From an uncultured Erysipelotrichaceae bacterium (lineage in GTDB: Bacteria > Bacillota_I > Bacilli_A > RFN20 > CAG-826): DNA of 64,000 nt. The DNA lies in the NCBI GenBank assembly GCA_902802905.1, contig CADCNT010000002.1, positions 1 through 64,000 of the forward strand. Reading direction: 5' to 3'. Every line of letters starts with the position of its first letter. Positions within the stretch are counted from its first letter, which is position 1. A model generated the notes under the pieces. That model was not told the origin of the DNA. It did no database searches and worked only from the letters and a program-made list of their open reading frames with translations. This document shows, piece by piece, positions 1 through 7,389 of this stretch. The translations under genes and the position numbers were made by a program.

Positions 1-133
1 CGACTTGTCCTCCTAAAAGAAAAGGCTCCCATTTTTGGAAACCTGGATTTTTGAGATTTTTTAGGCCACGCATTTCTGAGGTGGGGCCAGCGGTACTTCG
101 CTTTTTTCTAAAGAAAAGTTGACCGGGGAGGGG
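1..133 (-). other. Non-coding phage segment upstream of an off-window gene
   Basis: No open frame is convincing here. Read on the minus strand, the stretch follows the HEPN-like gene and has G/C-rich tracts alternating with A/T-rich tracts (CCCCTCCCC near 130, GGCCCCACC near 84). At positions 8-13 there is a strong Shine-Dalgarno AGGAGG, 7-8 bases from the window edge. A minus-strand gene should therefore start at or just beyond position 1. In related Firmicutes phages the gene after the HNH region is usually the small terminase, and cos lies nearby. That identity is an inference. Confidence 0.4.
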
Positions 134-553
134 TTATCTTTTGTAAGCTTCAACAGCCTTCAAGCGAACCTTCTCTACACTATCACTCACTCTTTCAAGA
201 CGGTCATGGTCTCTTTGGAGTTTGTTACAAATCTTTTCGTACTCTTTTGAGCTGAGGAAATTCTTCTCATAGACAAAGTCGATGCAACATTGGTGACACC
301 AGTAGTTTCTCTTCTCTGTCATTTGCTTAAGGAAGTTGTAATCATCATTTGAAATGAACGGATTCCCGTCAGAGTTGTCTAGCTCTTTGAGCTTCTTCAC
401 AAGAGCACCAAGAGTTGTTTTTCCTAGCTTTTCAAAGTTTTCGTACTGATCGCCTTTGTGCATATAGGAATAAATCCACTTTAAATCATGCTCTATGCAC
501 TGGCAGTACATGATTGTTTCGCTATGATAAATTTTAAATTGTTCAAATGTCAT
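134..553 (-). CDS. HEPN-like hypothetical protein
   Basis: A 139-residue, mostly helical, charged protein with no named family that I can assign with certainty. Around residue 82 it contains R-N-x3-H (RNYWCH), which fits the Rx4-6H signature of HEPN-fold ribonucleases and their inactive relatives. The sequence before it (KQMTEKRN) looks like the helix that usually carries this motif. It starts three bases after the lipoprotein gene ends, so the two are probably co-transcribed. HEPN proteins often act in abortive infection or toxin-antitoxin systems, so a role in phage exclusion is possible but is only an inference. No signal peptide or membrane segment is visible. Confidence 0.55.
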   Translation of the reverse strand: MTFEQFKIYHSETIMYCQCIEHDLKWIYSYMHKGDQYENFEKLGKTTLGALVKKLKELDNSDGNPFISNDDYNFLKQMTEKRNYWCHQCCIDFVYEKNFLSSKEYEKICNKLQRDHDRLERVSDSVEKVRLKAVEAYKR

Positions 554-556
554 AGC

Positions 557-967
557 TTACATCCAATAAATAACTTTGCCTTTAACAGCATTAACTGTGC
601 CGAGGTATTTCCCGCCTCCGGCAAAGTGGCCATTTCCACCAGCGTTTAATTTAACATCTTCAGTCTTGCTATTAGATTCAGAAGTATCTGTGCTGTTGTA
701 ATACTTAATTGTTATAACAACGTCTTCATAGAAGGCATAGCTTAAGCACCCAGCAAAATCGTATGTTGTTTGGTTATAGCTTGTTGAAGAACTGATATCA
801 AAATAAGTTTGATAATTTGAGGTGCTTAAAGAAACCTCATGTTTTTCCATGGCTTGGGTTGTCGGTGCTGGAGTATTATTACCGCCTTCGTTATTGTTGC
901 TGCTGTTATTTGTACAGCCACCAAGACATAAAGCTAAAAATGGAAGTAAGAATAGCATCTTTTTCAT
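557..967 (-). CDS. Small prophage lipoprotein
   Basis: A 136-residue predicted lipoprotein. The start at 967 gives MKKM followed by a short hydrophobic stretch and the lipobox LGGC, with the lipidated Cys near residue 18. An upstream TTG start would add seven polar residues before the signal and is less likely. After the Cys comes an Asn/Gly/Pro/Thr-rich linker, then about 90 residues of predicted beta-rich domain that I do not recognise. It lies between the HNH gene and the HEPN-like gene on the same strand. Prophage-encoded lipoproteins can block superinfection at the cell surface, and that role is an inference from location only. Confidence 0.6.
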   Translation of the reverse strand: MKKMLFLLPFLALCLGGCTNNSSNNNEGGNNTPAPTTQAMEKHEVSLSTSNYQTYFDISSSTSYNQTTYDFAGCLSYAFYEDVVITIKYYNSTDTSESNSKTEDVKLNAGGNGHFAGGGKYLGTVNAVKGKVIYWM

Positions 968-1000
968 AACGTTTTTACCTGCTTTCAAACAATATTTTAC

Positions 1001-1234
1001 TCAATAAGGTATCAGGTTTCCATCGCTATCGAATTGAGGCTCATTTTTCTTGAACCTTTGGTGCTGAGCATTATGGCAATCTTTGCAAAGGAGAATCAGG
1101 TTGCTTTTTCCAAGAGTAATTTCTGGGTTGTTTATGTTTTCAGGAGTTAGCTCAATGATGTGATGCACTTCTTCCCCTATTCCACCACACTTTTCACAAC
1201 GACCATTAACAGAAGCTGGTTTATTGCTTTGCAT
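1001..1234 (-). CDS. Phage HNH endonuclease (short form)
   Basis: A 77-residue HNH nuclease. A first CxxC (CEKCG) near residue 14 is followed by EVHHI, the first metal/catalytic His pair. Then come a central Asn (SNLILL) and a second zinc pair CKDCH with a following His (AQHQ). Together these form the complete HNH/zinc core. It is shorter than most stand-alone phage HNH proteins because the N-terminal helical arm is missing. In Firmicutes siphophages an HNH protein encoded next to the terminase genes helps DNA packaging, and here it lies just upstream (in transcription) of the predicted packaging module. It starts 11 bases after the metK-like gene ends. Confidence 0.75.
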   Translation of the reverse strand: MQSNKPASVNGRCEKCGGIGEEVHHIIELTPENINNPEITLGKSNLILLCKDCHNAQHQRFKKNEPQFDSDGNLIPY

Positions 1235-1244
1235 TTATTTAGCA

Positions 1245-2033
1245 TCAGATTAAGCCCCATTCTCCCAGCTTTTCAAAACCTCCGATGGAGTTAACATAGT
1301 TTCTAGCAATAAGAACAATCTCTCCATAAGGCTTGCCATCAACAAATTCATCACCAATAGCACAGCTAATAGTGACAGGCTTTCCGGTTTCTTGAGCTTT
1401 TAAGAAGGCGTAAATATTGACTGAAACATCAGCTTTACTTAAATCCTTCCCGTGAATGCCTCCTCCAGTAATTCCGTCACCTAAGTCAGAACCAAGCTTT
1501 CTATTAGCGGCTCCAGTATCAACTTCTGTGCCTCCGCTCCAATCACCAATCGGATTGACATCAGCTTCTGGATAGATCTCTTTTATACACTTGCCTGGAA
1601 CATTGCTTTGACAGATAACAAGGCGGTTTGCTTTTTCGTCAAGTACGCACTTTCCATCGTATTTCCAGTGGCTATAAAGAGAACGGACTATCTTTGATAG
1701 CTTCTTTTGTTCTTCAGTAAGCGGACAACCTTTGAAGATGCCATTATCACCACACCTGAACTTTCCAGCTTGGTTATCAGCTAAGTGAACATCTTGCGGA
1801 TATTCCTTGTAGTCAACCTTGAGCTTTCCAGCGATGCGGTAAACAATCGCTTCCACTTCTTTCTTAGTTAAGTGTGCGGAAGTTTCAGTGATAATGTGAG
1901 CGTGTCCATGGCCTATTAATATTTCAACCGCGATACGAGGTGCTCTTTCTTTAGAATAAGCTAGGTCTACGAGAGCTCCCGCTATTCTATCCGCTAATTT
2001 ATCAGGGTGACTTGGATTTACTTTCTCAAACAT
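1245..2033 (-). CDS. metK: Short phage-type S-adenosylmethionine synthetase
   Basis: Predicted methionine adenosyltransferase (ATP + methionine to SAM). It is only 262 residues, against about 380-400 for cellular MetK. The N-terminal SHPDKLADRI segment matches the ATP-binding S-x-HPDK motif with its catalytic His. GDNGIFKG near residue 95 corresponds to the family GDQG motif. A Gly-rich stretch around residues 163-200 (GTEVDTGAANRKL, then GGGIHGKD) matches the C-terminal phosphate-binding loop. Internal loops are shortened, so it looks like a compact phage version and not a broken gene. A clear Shine-Dalgarno (AAAGGAGAAC) precedes the ATG. It probably supplies SAM to the phage methyltransferase encoded in the same segment. 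Confidence 0.85.
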   Translation of the reverse strand: MFEKVNPSHPDKLADRIAGALVDLAYSKERAPRIAVEILIGHGHAHIITETSAHLTKKEVEAIVYRIAGKLKVDYKEYPQDVHLADNQAGKFRCGDNGIFKGCPLTEEQKKLSKIVRSLYSHWKYDGKCVLDEKANRLVICQSNVPGKCIKEIYPEADVNPIGDWSGGTEVDTGAANRKLGSDLGDGITGGGIHGKDLSKADVSVNIYAFLKAQETGKPVTISCAIGDEFVDGKPYGEIVLIARNYVNSIGGFEKLGEWGLI

Positions 2034-2116
2034 GATGTTCTCCTTTGGAGGCTCGCTCCTAATTTAAAAAATGTGTGAAATGCCTTTACTGATTACAAAG
2101 TAATGAGTAAAGAAGC

Positions 2117-2138
2117 AAAAAAGCACCGAAGTAGGTGC
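2117..2138 (-). terminator. Intrinsic terminator
   Basis: On the minus strand a GGCACC/GGTGC hairpin with a six-base loop is followed by six Ts (plus-strand A run 2117-2122). It ends the transcript of the small-protein genes at 2187-3078 before the metK-like gene. Confidence 0.75.
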
Positions 2139-2144
2139 CTTATT

Positions 2145-2178
2145 GATAGACTCCCTTATTATTAATAGGGAGACTATC
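2145..2178 (-). terminator. Hairpin downstream of small phage gene
   Basis: A long inverted repeat (GATAG-A-CTCCCT paired with AGGGAG-A-CTATC, one A/A mismatch) lies nine bases after the stop of the gene at 2187. It has no T run of its own but sits just before the terminator at 2117-2138. It may protect the mRNA 3' end or form a tandem terminator. Confidence 0.55.
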
Positions 2179-2186
2179 TAATAAAC

Positions 2187-2420
2187 CTATTCGATGTCCA
2201 CTAACCCATGAAGGCTCCCTTCCTCATAGATTTCTTTGAGTTCATCTGAGGTGTAGATGAGAACCTGGGCTTCAGGCATCGTTTTTGGTTTGTCAGTAGC
2301 GAAGACTATGGAGTTATTCCAGAATCCAACTGCTACTCTTGGTTTATTGAAGAGGAGCACCGTGCGGTTAAGCTTGATGCCCTTCTTTTCGGTAATCTTA
2401 ACAATTATTTCTAATCCCAT
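2187..2420 (-). CDS. Hypothetical phage protein (77 aa)
   Basis: A small protein with no family that I recognise. The start at 2420 is chosen because a Shine-Dalgarno GGGAGG lies seven bases upstream; an earlier TTG start would overlap that site. The sequence alternates hydrophobic and charged residues (predicted beta strands) and ends with an acidic helix. It overlaps nothing, begins just after the stop of the upstream 146-residue gene, and is followed by a hairpin and a terminator, so it is the last gene of its transcript. Confidence 0.5.
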   Translation of the reverse strand: MGLEIIVKITEKKGIKLNRTVLLFNKPRVAVGFWNNSIVFATDKPKTMPEAQVLIYTSDELKEIYEEGSLHGLVDIE

Positions 2421-2422
2421 GA

Positions 2423-2863
2423 TTATGCCTCCCAAGGTTTATTAAGCCATTCAACAAGCTCTTTAACTGAGTCTGTTTCAAATAAGGCATTGTCTGAATG
2501 GAATTGACCATCTGGCGTTCTTCCATAAACGGTATATTTCTTTTGGTTCCAGCAGCAGTCTAATTGAATGGTAAATTGAACCTCTCCAGTTTCTAAGTCC
2601 GCAAAGCGGAAGTCGTCATATAAAGGTCCATTCAATGGGCAATTGTTTTTGAACCAAACGTACCAGTTTTTGAAGTTTACTTTTCCACCTTCTCTGAGTT
2701 TAGAAATAATGTTGCCCATTCTTTTGGTTTTTCTACCTAAAGAGCTGTCTTTACAAAACCAGTCGTACCACCCTGCTTTAATTTGGGTTTTAACATCTTC
2801 TGAATCGAAGTCTCCAAGAATGAAGCTTCCTATCCAGGATTGTAAGCAAATTCTGTTTTCCAT
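2423..2863 (-). CDS. Hypothetical phage protein (146 aa)
   Basis: A 146-residue protein rich in Trp, Asp and Phe, with no signal peptide or membrane segment. The start ATG shares bases with the upstream stop (TAATG), and a GGAGGGGG Shine-Dalgarno lies eight bases before it, so translation is coupled. The composition and size resemble conserved accessory proteins found near DNA-modification genes in Firmicutes phages. No function can be given. Confidence 0.55.
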   Translation of the reverse strand: MENRICLQSWIGSFILGDFDSEDVKTQIKAGWYDWFCKDSSLGRKTKRMGNIISKLREGGKVNFKNWYVWFKNNCPLNGPLYDDFRFADLETGEVQFTIQLDCCWNQKKYTVYGRTPDGQFHSDNALFETDSVKELVEWLNKPWEA

Positions 2864-3078
2864 TATCTTAACCCCCTCCAGAGTGGTCTGAGTTCAACAG
2901 GGGTATTCTCCCAATCTACCTCATCCATTGCTAAGCCATCAGCGATGCAGCCTTTGATGCAGCTGATCCATTTGGCTTGGTAAGAATTGTCCTTATCCAT
3001 TGTTTCGTCCGTAACCCCCGCTTCAAGGTATCTCTTGAGAAGGGTTTCTAAGCCTTTTTTGGTTTCAATATAGTGCAT
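2863..3078 (-). CDS. Hypothetical phage protein (71 aa)
   Basis: A 71-residue, mainly helical protein beginning MHYIETKKGL. A strong Shine-Dalgarno (AAAGGAGG) precedes the ATG. It is translationally coupled to the next gene. It probably opens a new transcript, since 124 non-coding bases separate it from the methyltransferase gene. No recognisable domain. Confidence 0.5.
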   Translation of the reverse strand: MHYIETKKGLETLLKRYLEAGVTDETMDKDNSYQAKWISCIKGCIADGLAMDEVDWENTPVELRPLWRGLR

Positions 3079-3202
3079 ATTCTGACCTCCTTTTGGTCAT
3101 GTATATACTCTCGTAAACCTTTAGGTTTATCAACATATATCGACACTATTTTGATACAATTTTTACCTATGCACGTAAAGGGAATAAAACTGGAAAAACT
3201 TG
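3079..3202 (-). promoter_or_regulatory. Intergenic region with possible promoter
   Basis: On the minus strand there is TTGTAT, 16 bases, then TATGTT, a weak promoter match. A small hairpin (AAACC/GGTTT) lies between it and the Shine-Dalgarno of the gene at 3078. The elements are weak and the call is tentative. Confidence 0.3.
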
Positions 3203-4429
3203 TCAATTAAGGAAGTCGCCATCTTCTAAAACGCGGTAATCGCTGATTTCAGAAAGAGGTGTTTTCTTGCCATCTCTCACGAGGTAGCAGTTATCGTAGC
3301 TTTGAACTAATCTGAGGTAGCGTTTAACAATGACATCGACATACTTTTCATCAAGCTCAATGAGATAAGCTTTTCTTTTAAGTTGCTCCGCTGCCATCAT
3401 GGTGCTACCACTACCACCAAATGGATCAAGAACGATCTCTCCTTTTCTGGAGGAGTTTTCGATGGCTTTACAAATAAGCTCAACAGGCTTCATAGTTGGA
3501 TGAAGATCATTGTGCTTAGGCTTATCGAAATCCCAGCGAGTGGTTTGGGTTCTGTCGTTTGTGAAATAATGAGCAGCTCCCTCTTTCCAGCCGTAAGCGA
3601 TAGGCTCTACTTGAGCGTGATAGTCTTTTCTTCCTAAAGGAAAGGTATCCTTAACCCAGCAGATAATCTGAGAAAACTTGAATCCCGCTTCTTTGATTGC
3701 AAGAAGGAAATTAAGTTCTTCAACATCGCTATGGAAAATATAGAAAGGACAGCCAGGCTTACACGCATTGAACGCATTCACAAAAGCTGCCTTTAAGAAA
3801 GAGAGGAACGATTCGCTATCCATTTTGTCGTTTTGAATCTTTCCCGCAGTTCCTTCATAGTCCACGTTATATGGCGGATCCGTAAAGAGGAGATCTACTT
3901 CTTTTCCTTCAATGAGGATATCGAAGTTTTCCTTTTTGGTTGAGTCTCCACATAAAAGCTTATGACCGTTTAATAAAAAGAGATCGCCTTTTTGAGAATA
4001 TGGGTTCTCAGGAAGCTCGTCTTTTATCTCATCTTGTTCAGGTTCTTTTTCAAACTCTAAGTCGAAACCGAATTGCTCCATGTCCATCTCGATGCTGTCG
4101 AGTTCTTCCTGAAGTTTAGAGTCGATCCAGGTTGCGATAGAACTTACTTGATTATCAGCAAGCCTAAAGGCTTTGATTTGGTCTTCATCTAAATCATCCG
4201 CAATGATACAAGGTACTTTGCTAATGCCTAATTTGTGACAAGCTTTAATTCTGGTGTGTCCGCAAACGATCACGTTATCCTTATCAATAACAATAGGGAT
4301 TTTGAAACCGAATTCTCTGATGGAGTTTGCTACTGCTTCCACCGCTTCATCGTTGTTTCTTGGATTGTTTTCATAAGCTTTGAGCTCTGAGACATCCTTA
4401 ATCACTATCTTCGGAATCTTCACTTCCAT
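3203..4429 (-). CDS. ParB-domain DNA methyltransferase (N6A/N4C, beta class)
   Basis: A 408-residue phage DNA methyltransferase. Residues about 10-95 form a ParB/sulfiredoxin-like domain, with the GHTR motif (VCGHTRIKA) that binds nucleotide or DNA in that family. The catalytic domain follows: motif IV TDPPYNVDY near residue 182 comes before the SAM-binding motif LDPFGGSGST near residue 338, the beta-class order. The start at 4429 is preferred because GGGGAGG lies nine bases upstream; it overlaps the preceding gene by 32 bases. Such enzymes usually protect phage DNA from host restriction or mark it for packaging. The SAM synthetase gene downstream fits this job. Confidence 0.9.
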   Translation of the reverse strand: MEVKIPKIVIKDVSELKAYENNPRNNDEAVEAVANSIREFGFKIPIVIDKDNVIVCGHTRIKACHKLGISKVPCIIADDLDEDQIKAFRLADNQVSSIATWIDSKLQEELDSIEMDMEQFGFDLEFEKEPEQDEIKDELPENPYSQKGDLFLLNGHKLLCGDSTKKENFDILIEGKEVDLLFTDPPYNVDYEGTAGKIQNDKMDSESFLSFLKAAFVNAFNACKPGCPFYIFHSDVEELNFLLAIKEAGFKFSQIICWVKDTFPLGRKDYHAQVEPIAYGWKEGAAHYFTNDRTQTTRWDFDKPKHNDLHPTMKPVELICKAIENSSRKGEIVLDPFGGSGSTMMAAEQLKRKAYLIELDEKYVDVIVKRYLRLVQSYDNCYLVRDGKKTPLSEISDYRVLEDGDFLN

Positions 4430-4898
4430 TGAGCCATACCTCCCCGCCTGCTTCAATTTTTTTCTCAGCAAGTTCGTAGTCAAAAGATCTCTCGGAATAC
4501 TCTCTTCCGAAGTTGTGACTTAGAAGATAAACGATGGCTTTGTAGTCGCCAGGAATATGCTTCTTGTACTTGTGAGCTTTTTTCTTTTTGTTTGCTTTAT
4601 TGGAGACACCCTCTTCTAAGTACTGGTCTTCTTCAGTTACTTCGTAACCTATAGCCTTTTTGTACATAGCTCCAATGAGATTTCTTTTGAGATCAAGTCT
4701 GGCATCTTGCTTTAGCCTTTCGATCTCTGGGTGTTTTCTTTTTAACTTTATGAAAGTGGCTTCGTCCATCTGTAGGCGTTCACAGATTTCCTTTTGAGTC
4801 ACTAGCTTTGAGAAGCAGTCGAATAAGAAATCTCGAACCTCTGGCCACTTTCCGGTTTCGTTCCACATTTCAAAAAGGTCTTTTCTGGTTTTGCCCAT
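4398..4898 (-). CDS. HTH protein resembling small terminase subunits
   Basis: A 166-residue protein. An N-terminal helix-turn-helix (TQKEICERLQMDEATFIKLK, about residues 33-52) is followed by a long charged helix. The C-terminal part ends with HIPGDYKAIVYLLSHNFG, similar to the 'N-terminal HTH plus wL-N' arrangement of phage small terminase subunits. The start at 4898 follows an AGGAGG Shine-Dalgarno; 35 upstream in-frame residues are not supported. It lies between the DUF1492 sigma-like gene and the methyltransferase, overlapping the latter. It could instead be a DNA-binding regulator. The terminase role is uncertain because another small terminase may lie off the left edge. Confidence 0.5.
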   Translation of the reverse strand: MGKTRKDLFEMWNETGKWPEVRDFLFDCFSKLVTQKEICERLQMDEATFIKLKRKHPEIERLKQDARLDLKRNLIGAMYKKAIGYEVTEEDQYLEEGVSNKANKKKKAHKYKKHIPGDYKAIVYLLSHNFGREYSERSFDYELAEKKIEAGGEVWLNGSEDSEDSD

Positions 4899-5021
4899 AA
4901 GACTTCCTCCTAAAATGTGTATGAAAAAACCTCTCCTAAGAGAGGCCTTGTTTCTATAGCTTTCGCCTATTTTAACATTATCAGAAGAATGCTGCTTTTT
5001 CAATCTTCTAAAAGCTAGCTT

Positions 5022-5456
5022 TTACTGCCTTTTACTATCTTCTTTTATTTTTACCAGAGATAGAGCTTTTCGATGGAGCTTAAAGACATAAGATTCAGCG
5101 TATCCAAGCTTGTCCGCTACTTCATTCCAATCCCAGCAATTAACATAGCGATAAGTGAGGACTAGTTCCATCACCGCATCATCTACTGTAGCGATCGCTT
5201 CTTGGATCTCATCTTTTAGAGTGAGAAGTTCTTCAATCTTTTCATCGATTTGCTTTCTCTTCTTTTCAAGCTTATCAAGGTAACGTACAAATGGAGCTTT
5301 CAAGGAAGGTGACTTTTGCACTCTTGGTTCATCATAGTTGATGCCCTGTGTTCCATCCGCAAGAAGTTCCAAACAATGAAGTTCTTCTTTTAAGGAGTCC
5401 ACTTTAAGCGATAAGTAATAGTATCTTGATAAATATTCTTTTACGTCATCGTACAT
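5022..5456 (-). CDS. DUF1492-type phage sigma-like transcription factor
   Basis: A 144-residue protein with a long N-terminal coiled coil (residues about 15-95). The C-terminal helix-turn-helix (WNEVADKLGYAESYVFKLHR) resembles sigma-70 region 4. This is the layout of DUF1492/ArpU-like late-gene activators in Firmicutes phages, encoded between the replication genes and the terminase genes. The ATG overlaps the end of the SNF2 helicase gene by 11 bases, so translation is coupled. It probably switches on the late (packaging/structural) operon, which is off the left edge. Confidence 0.75.
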   Translation of the reverse strand: MYDDVKEYLSRYYYLSLKVDSLKEELHCLELLADGTQGINYDEPRVQKSPSLKAPFVRYLDKLEKKRKQIDEKIEELLTLKDEIQEAIATVDDAVMELVLTYRYVNCWDWNEVADKLGYAESYVFKLHRKALSLVKIKEDSKRQ

Positions 5457-6825
5457 CTTCCTTTCCTCCTAACTTGACTTTGACTGCTTCAAAGAGAGCA
5501 TTTTGCATTGTCTCTTTGCCTTCTAATACTTTTAGTATTGTTTCATCAACAGTGTCAGCGGCAACTATATGAGTAACCACTACTGTTGAGGATTTTTGAC
5601 CTTGGCGATAAAGCCTGGCATTTGTTTGCTGATAAAGTTCTAAAGACCAGGTAAGTCCATACCAGCAAATAGCACTTCCACCATCTTGAAGATTTAGTCC
5701 ATGCCCTGCTGAAGCCGGATGAATTAAACCAACCTCTAGCTCACCAGCATTCCACTTTCTAAAGCTTTCGGCAGTATCTAGTTCCATATAGTTGATCTTT
5801 AGCTCATCAAGCCTTCCCTTGATTCTTTCTAAATCAGATCGATACCAGTAAGCAACTAAGAGAGGCTGACCATTTTGGGCTTCAATAATGTCTTCCAGAG
5901 CATCAAGCTTCTTAGAATGGATGATTTCAGTTTTTCCATCTTCGGTATAAACCGCTCCGTTTGCATATTGAGTAAGCTTTCCAGTAAGAACCGCAGCATT
6001 AGCTACTGAGATGTCCTTATCTTCAAGCGAGAGAACTAGTTCTCTTCTGAAATCTTTATAGGCTTTCATCTCCTTGTCAGAGAGATAAACCTTGTAAGCA
6101 TTTGAGATAAGCTTTGGCATCTTGATGTGATCAATGGCTCTCATTGAAATTGTGATATCGCTAATAGAGTCAAAGATTGCTTCTTTAGCTCCTGAGATTG
6201 GTCGATAAGAGAACACCACTTCTCCATTGTGCTTATCTGGTACAAAGTACATGTTGCGGTAATGAGTGATGAATCTTCCTAAGCGTTTCCCGTAATCAAG
6301 AAGTCTGAATTCAGCCCAGAGATCCATGAGCCCATTTCCTGCTGGAGTACCAGTTAATCCAACTATGCGATCAGAATTAGCTCTTACCGCTAATAAGGAT
6401 TTGAACCTTTTAGCTTTATGGTTTTTGAAGCTAGAAAGTTCATCAATTACGATCATGTCGAAGTCGAACTTATATCCGCTTTCTTCTATGAGCCAGGAAA
6501 CGTTTTCCCTATTGATAATGTAGATGTCAGCTTTGCTGTTTAAAGCTTTAAGTCTAGTTTTTAAGTCGCCAACCACTACTGAAGCTTTGAGAATCTTAAG
6601 ATGATCCCACTTCTTTAATTCGTTAGGCCAGGTATCACGAGCAACACGCAAGGGTGCAATTATTAATACTTTCCTTATTTCAAAAGAATCAAAGAGAAGA
6701 TCATTCAATGCAGAAAGAGTAATAACTGTCTTTCCTAAACCCATATCGAGCAAAACTGCAGAGATAGGATTTGCTTCTATGAAGTTAGTCGCGAACTTTT
6801 GATATTCATGAGCTACGTATTGCAT
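5446..6825 (-). CDS. Phage SNF2-family helicase
   Basis: A 459-residue superfamily 2 translocase. The ordered motifs are LLDMGLGKT (Walker A, near residue 26), VIDELSS (DEAH-box equivalent), LTGTPAGN (motif III), and the C-terminal HPASAGHGLN and QTNARLYRQGQ (motifs V and VI, with the arginine finger). This is the compact SNF2 form common in Firmicutes phage replication modules, next to VRR-NUC and VapE. The start overlaps the VRR-NUC gene by 20 bases. It is thought to remodel DNA or displace proteins during phage replication or recombination. Confidence 0.9.
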   Translation of the reverse strand: MQYVAHEYQKFATNFIEANPISAVLLDMGLGKTVITLSALNDLLFDSFEIRKVLIIAPLRVARDTWPNELKKWDHLKILKASVVVGDLKTRLKALNSKADIYIINRENVSWLIEESGYKFDFDMIVIDELSSFKNHKAKRFKSLLAVRANSDRIVGLTGTPAGNGLMDLWAEFRLLDYGKRLGRFITHYRNMYFVPDKHNGEVVFSYRPISGAKEAIFDSISDITISMRAIDHIKMPKLISNAYKVYLSDKEMKAYKDFRRELVLSLEDKDISVANAAVLTGKLTQYANGAVYTEDGKTEIIHSKKLDALEDIIEAQNGQPLLVAYWYRSDLERIKGRLDELKINYMELDTAESFRKWNAGELEVGLIHPASAGHGLNLQDGGSAICWYGLTWSLELYQQTNARLYRQGQKSSTVVVTHIVAADTVDETILKVLEGKETMQNALFEAVKVKLGGKEDVR

Positions 6826-7090
6826 CGATTATTCCTCCTATTTGGCTTTCCTTGTCTAACACGTAGACTTGAAAACCCAGTTCTTGTAGCTGTTTGTGTC
6901 GGATTTTTTGCAGTTTTCTCGGTTTTTTCTTGGGAGCTTTTACTTCAACGAAGCCTATTTTGCCAATAGCGATGAGGATGAGGCGGTCAGGCATACCAGC
7001 AAGACCAGGAGATACAAATTTAAGAGCTAGACCACCAAGAGCTTTGATTTCCTTGCAGAGTTTTTTCTCAAGTTCTGACTCTTTTGCCAT
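6806..7090 (-). CDS. VRR-NUC domain nuclease
   Basis: A 94-residue stand-alone VRR-NUC protein of the PD-(D/E)xK superfamily. The sequence shows GMPDRLIL (catalytic Asp) followed by GFVEVKAPK (the ExK pair) and an LRxxQ-like helix (KIRHKQLQEL). Stand-alone versions are standard parts of phage replication modules and probably cut branched DNA. It is coupled to the SNF2 helicase by overlap. Confidence 0.9.
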   Translation of the reverse strand: MAKESELEKKLCKEIKALGGLALKFVSPGLAGMPDRLILIAIGKIGFVEVKAPKKKPRKLQKIRHKQLQELGFQVYVLDKESQIGGIIDAIRSS

Positions 7091-7093
7091 AGC

Positions 7094-7389
7094 TTGTCCT
7101 GCCTTTTCGGGAGGTTGTCCCGGATTTTTTGTGGTTTTGAGTGTTTTTCATAACAAGTTAATACAAAGTATTACTTCTTTTGGGCGGGACAAGTGGACAG
7201 GACAACCCGGATTTTTCCTATAGATTTATAAAACATATGATTAGTTTTTTTCTTAACAATGCTTTCACATTATTAGCTAAATCTTGTCCAGGTTGTCCAC
7301 TTGTCCTTAAGAACCACTTTTACTCTGTAACTTGTATACTCTTTGGCGGCCATAACCTGGGACAACTTTTCTTTCGCTTGTCCTTGTCC
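7094..7389. repeat. Cluster of ten TTGTCC/GGACAA hexamers (iteron-like)
   Basis: The hexamer TTGTCC occurs on the plus strand at 7094, 7115, 7284, 7293, 7301, 7378 and 7384, and as GGACAA at 7187, 7200 and 7360. There is also an 11-bp direct repeat, CCCGGATTTTT, at about 7119 and 7206. The cluster fills the 216-base gap between the VapE-like and VRR-NUC genes and extends into the VapE 3' end. A random 300-base stretch would hold well under one copy. Iterated sites beside a primase-helicase gene suggest a phage replication origin or a regulator binding array (inference). Confidence 0.6.
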
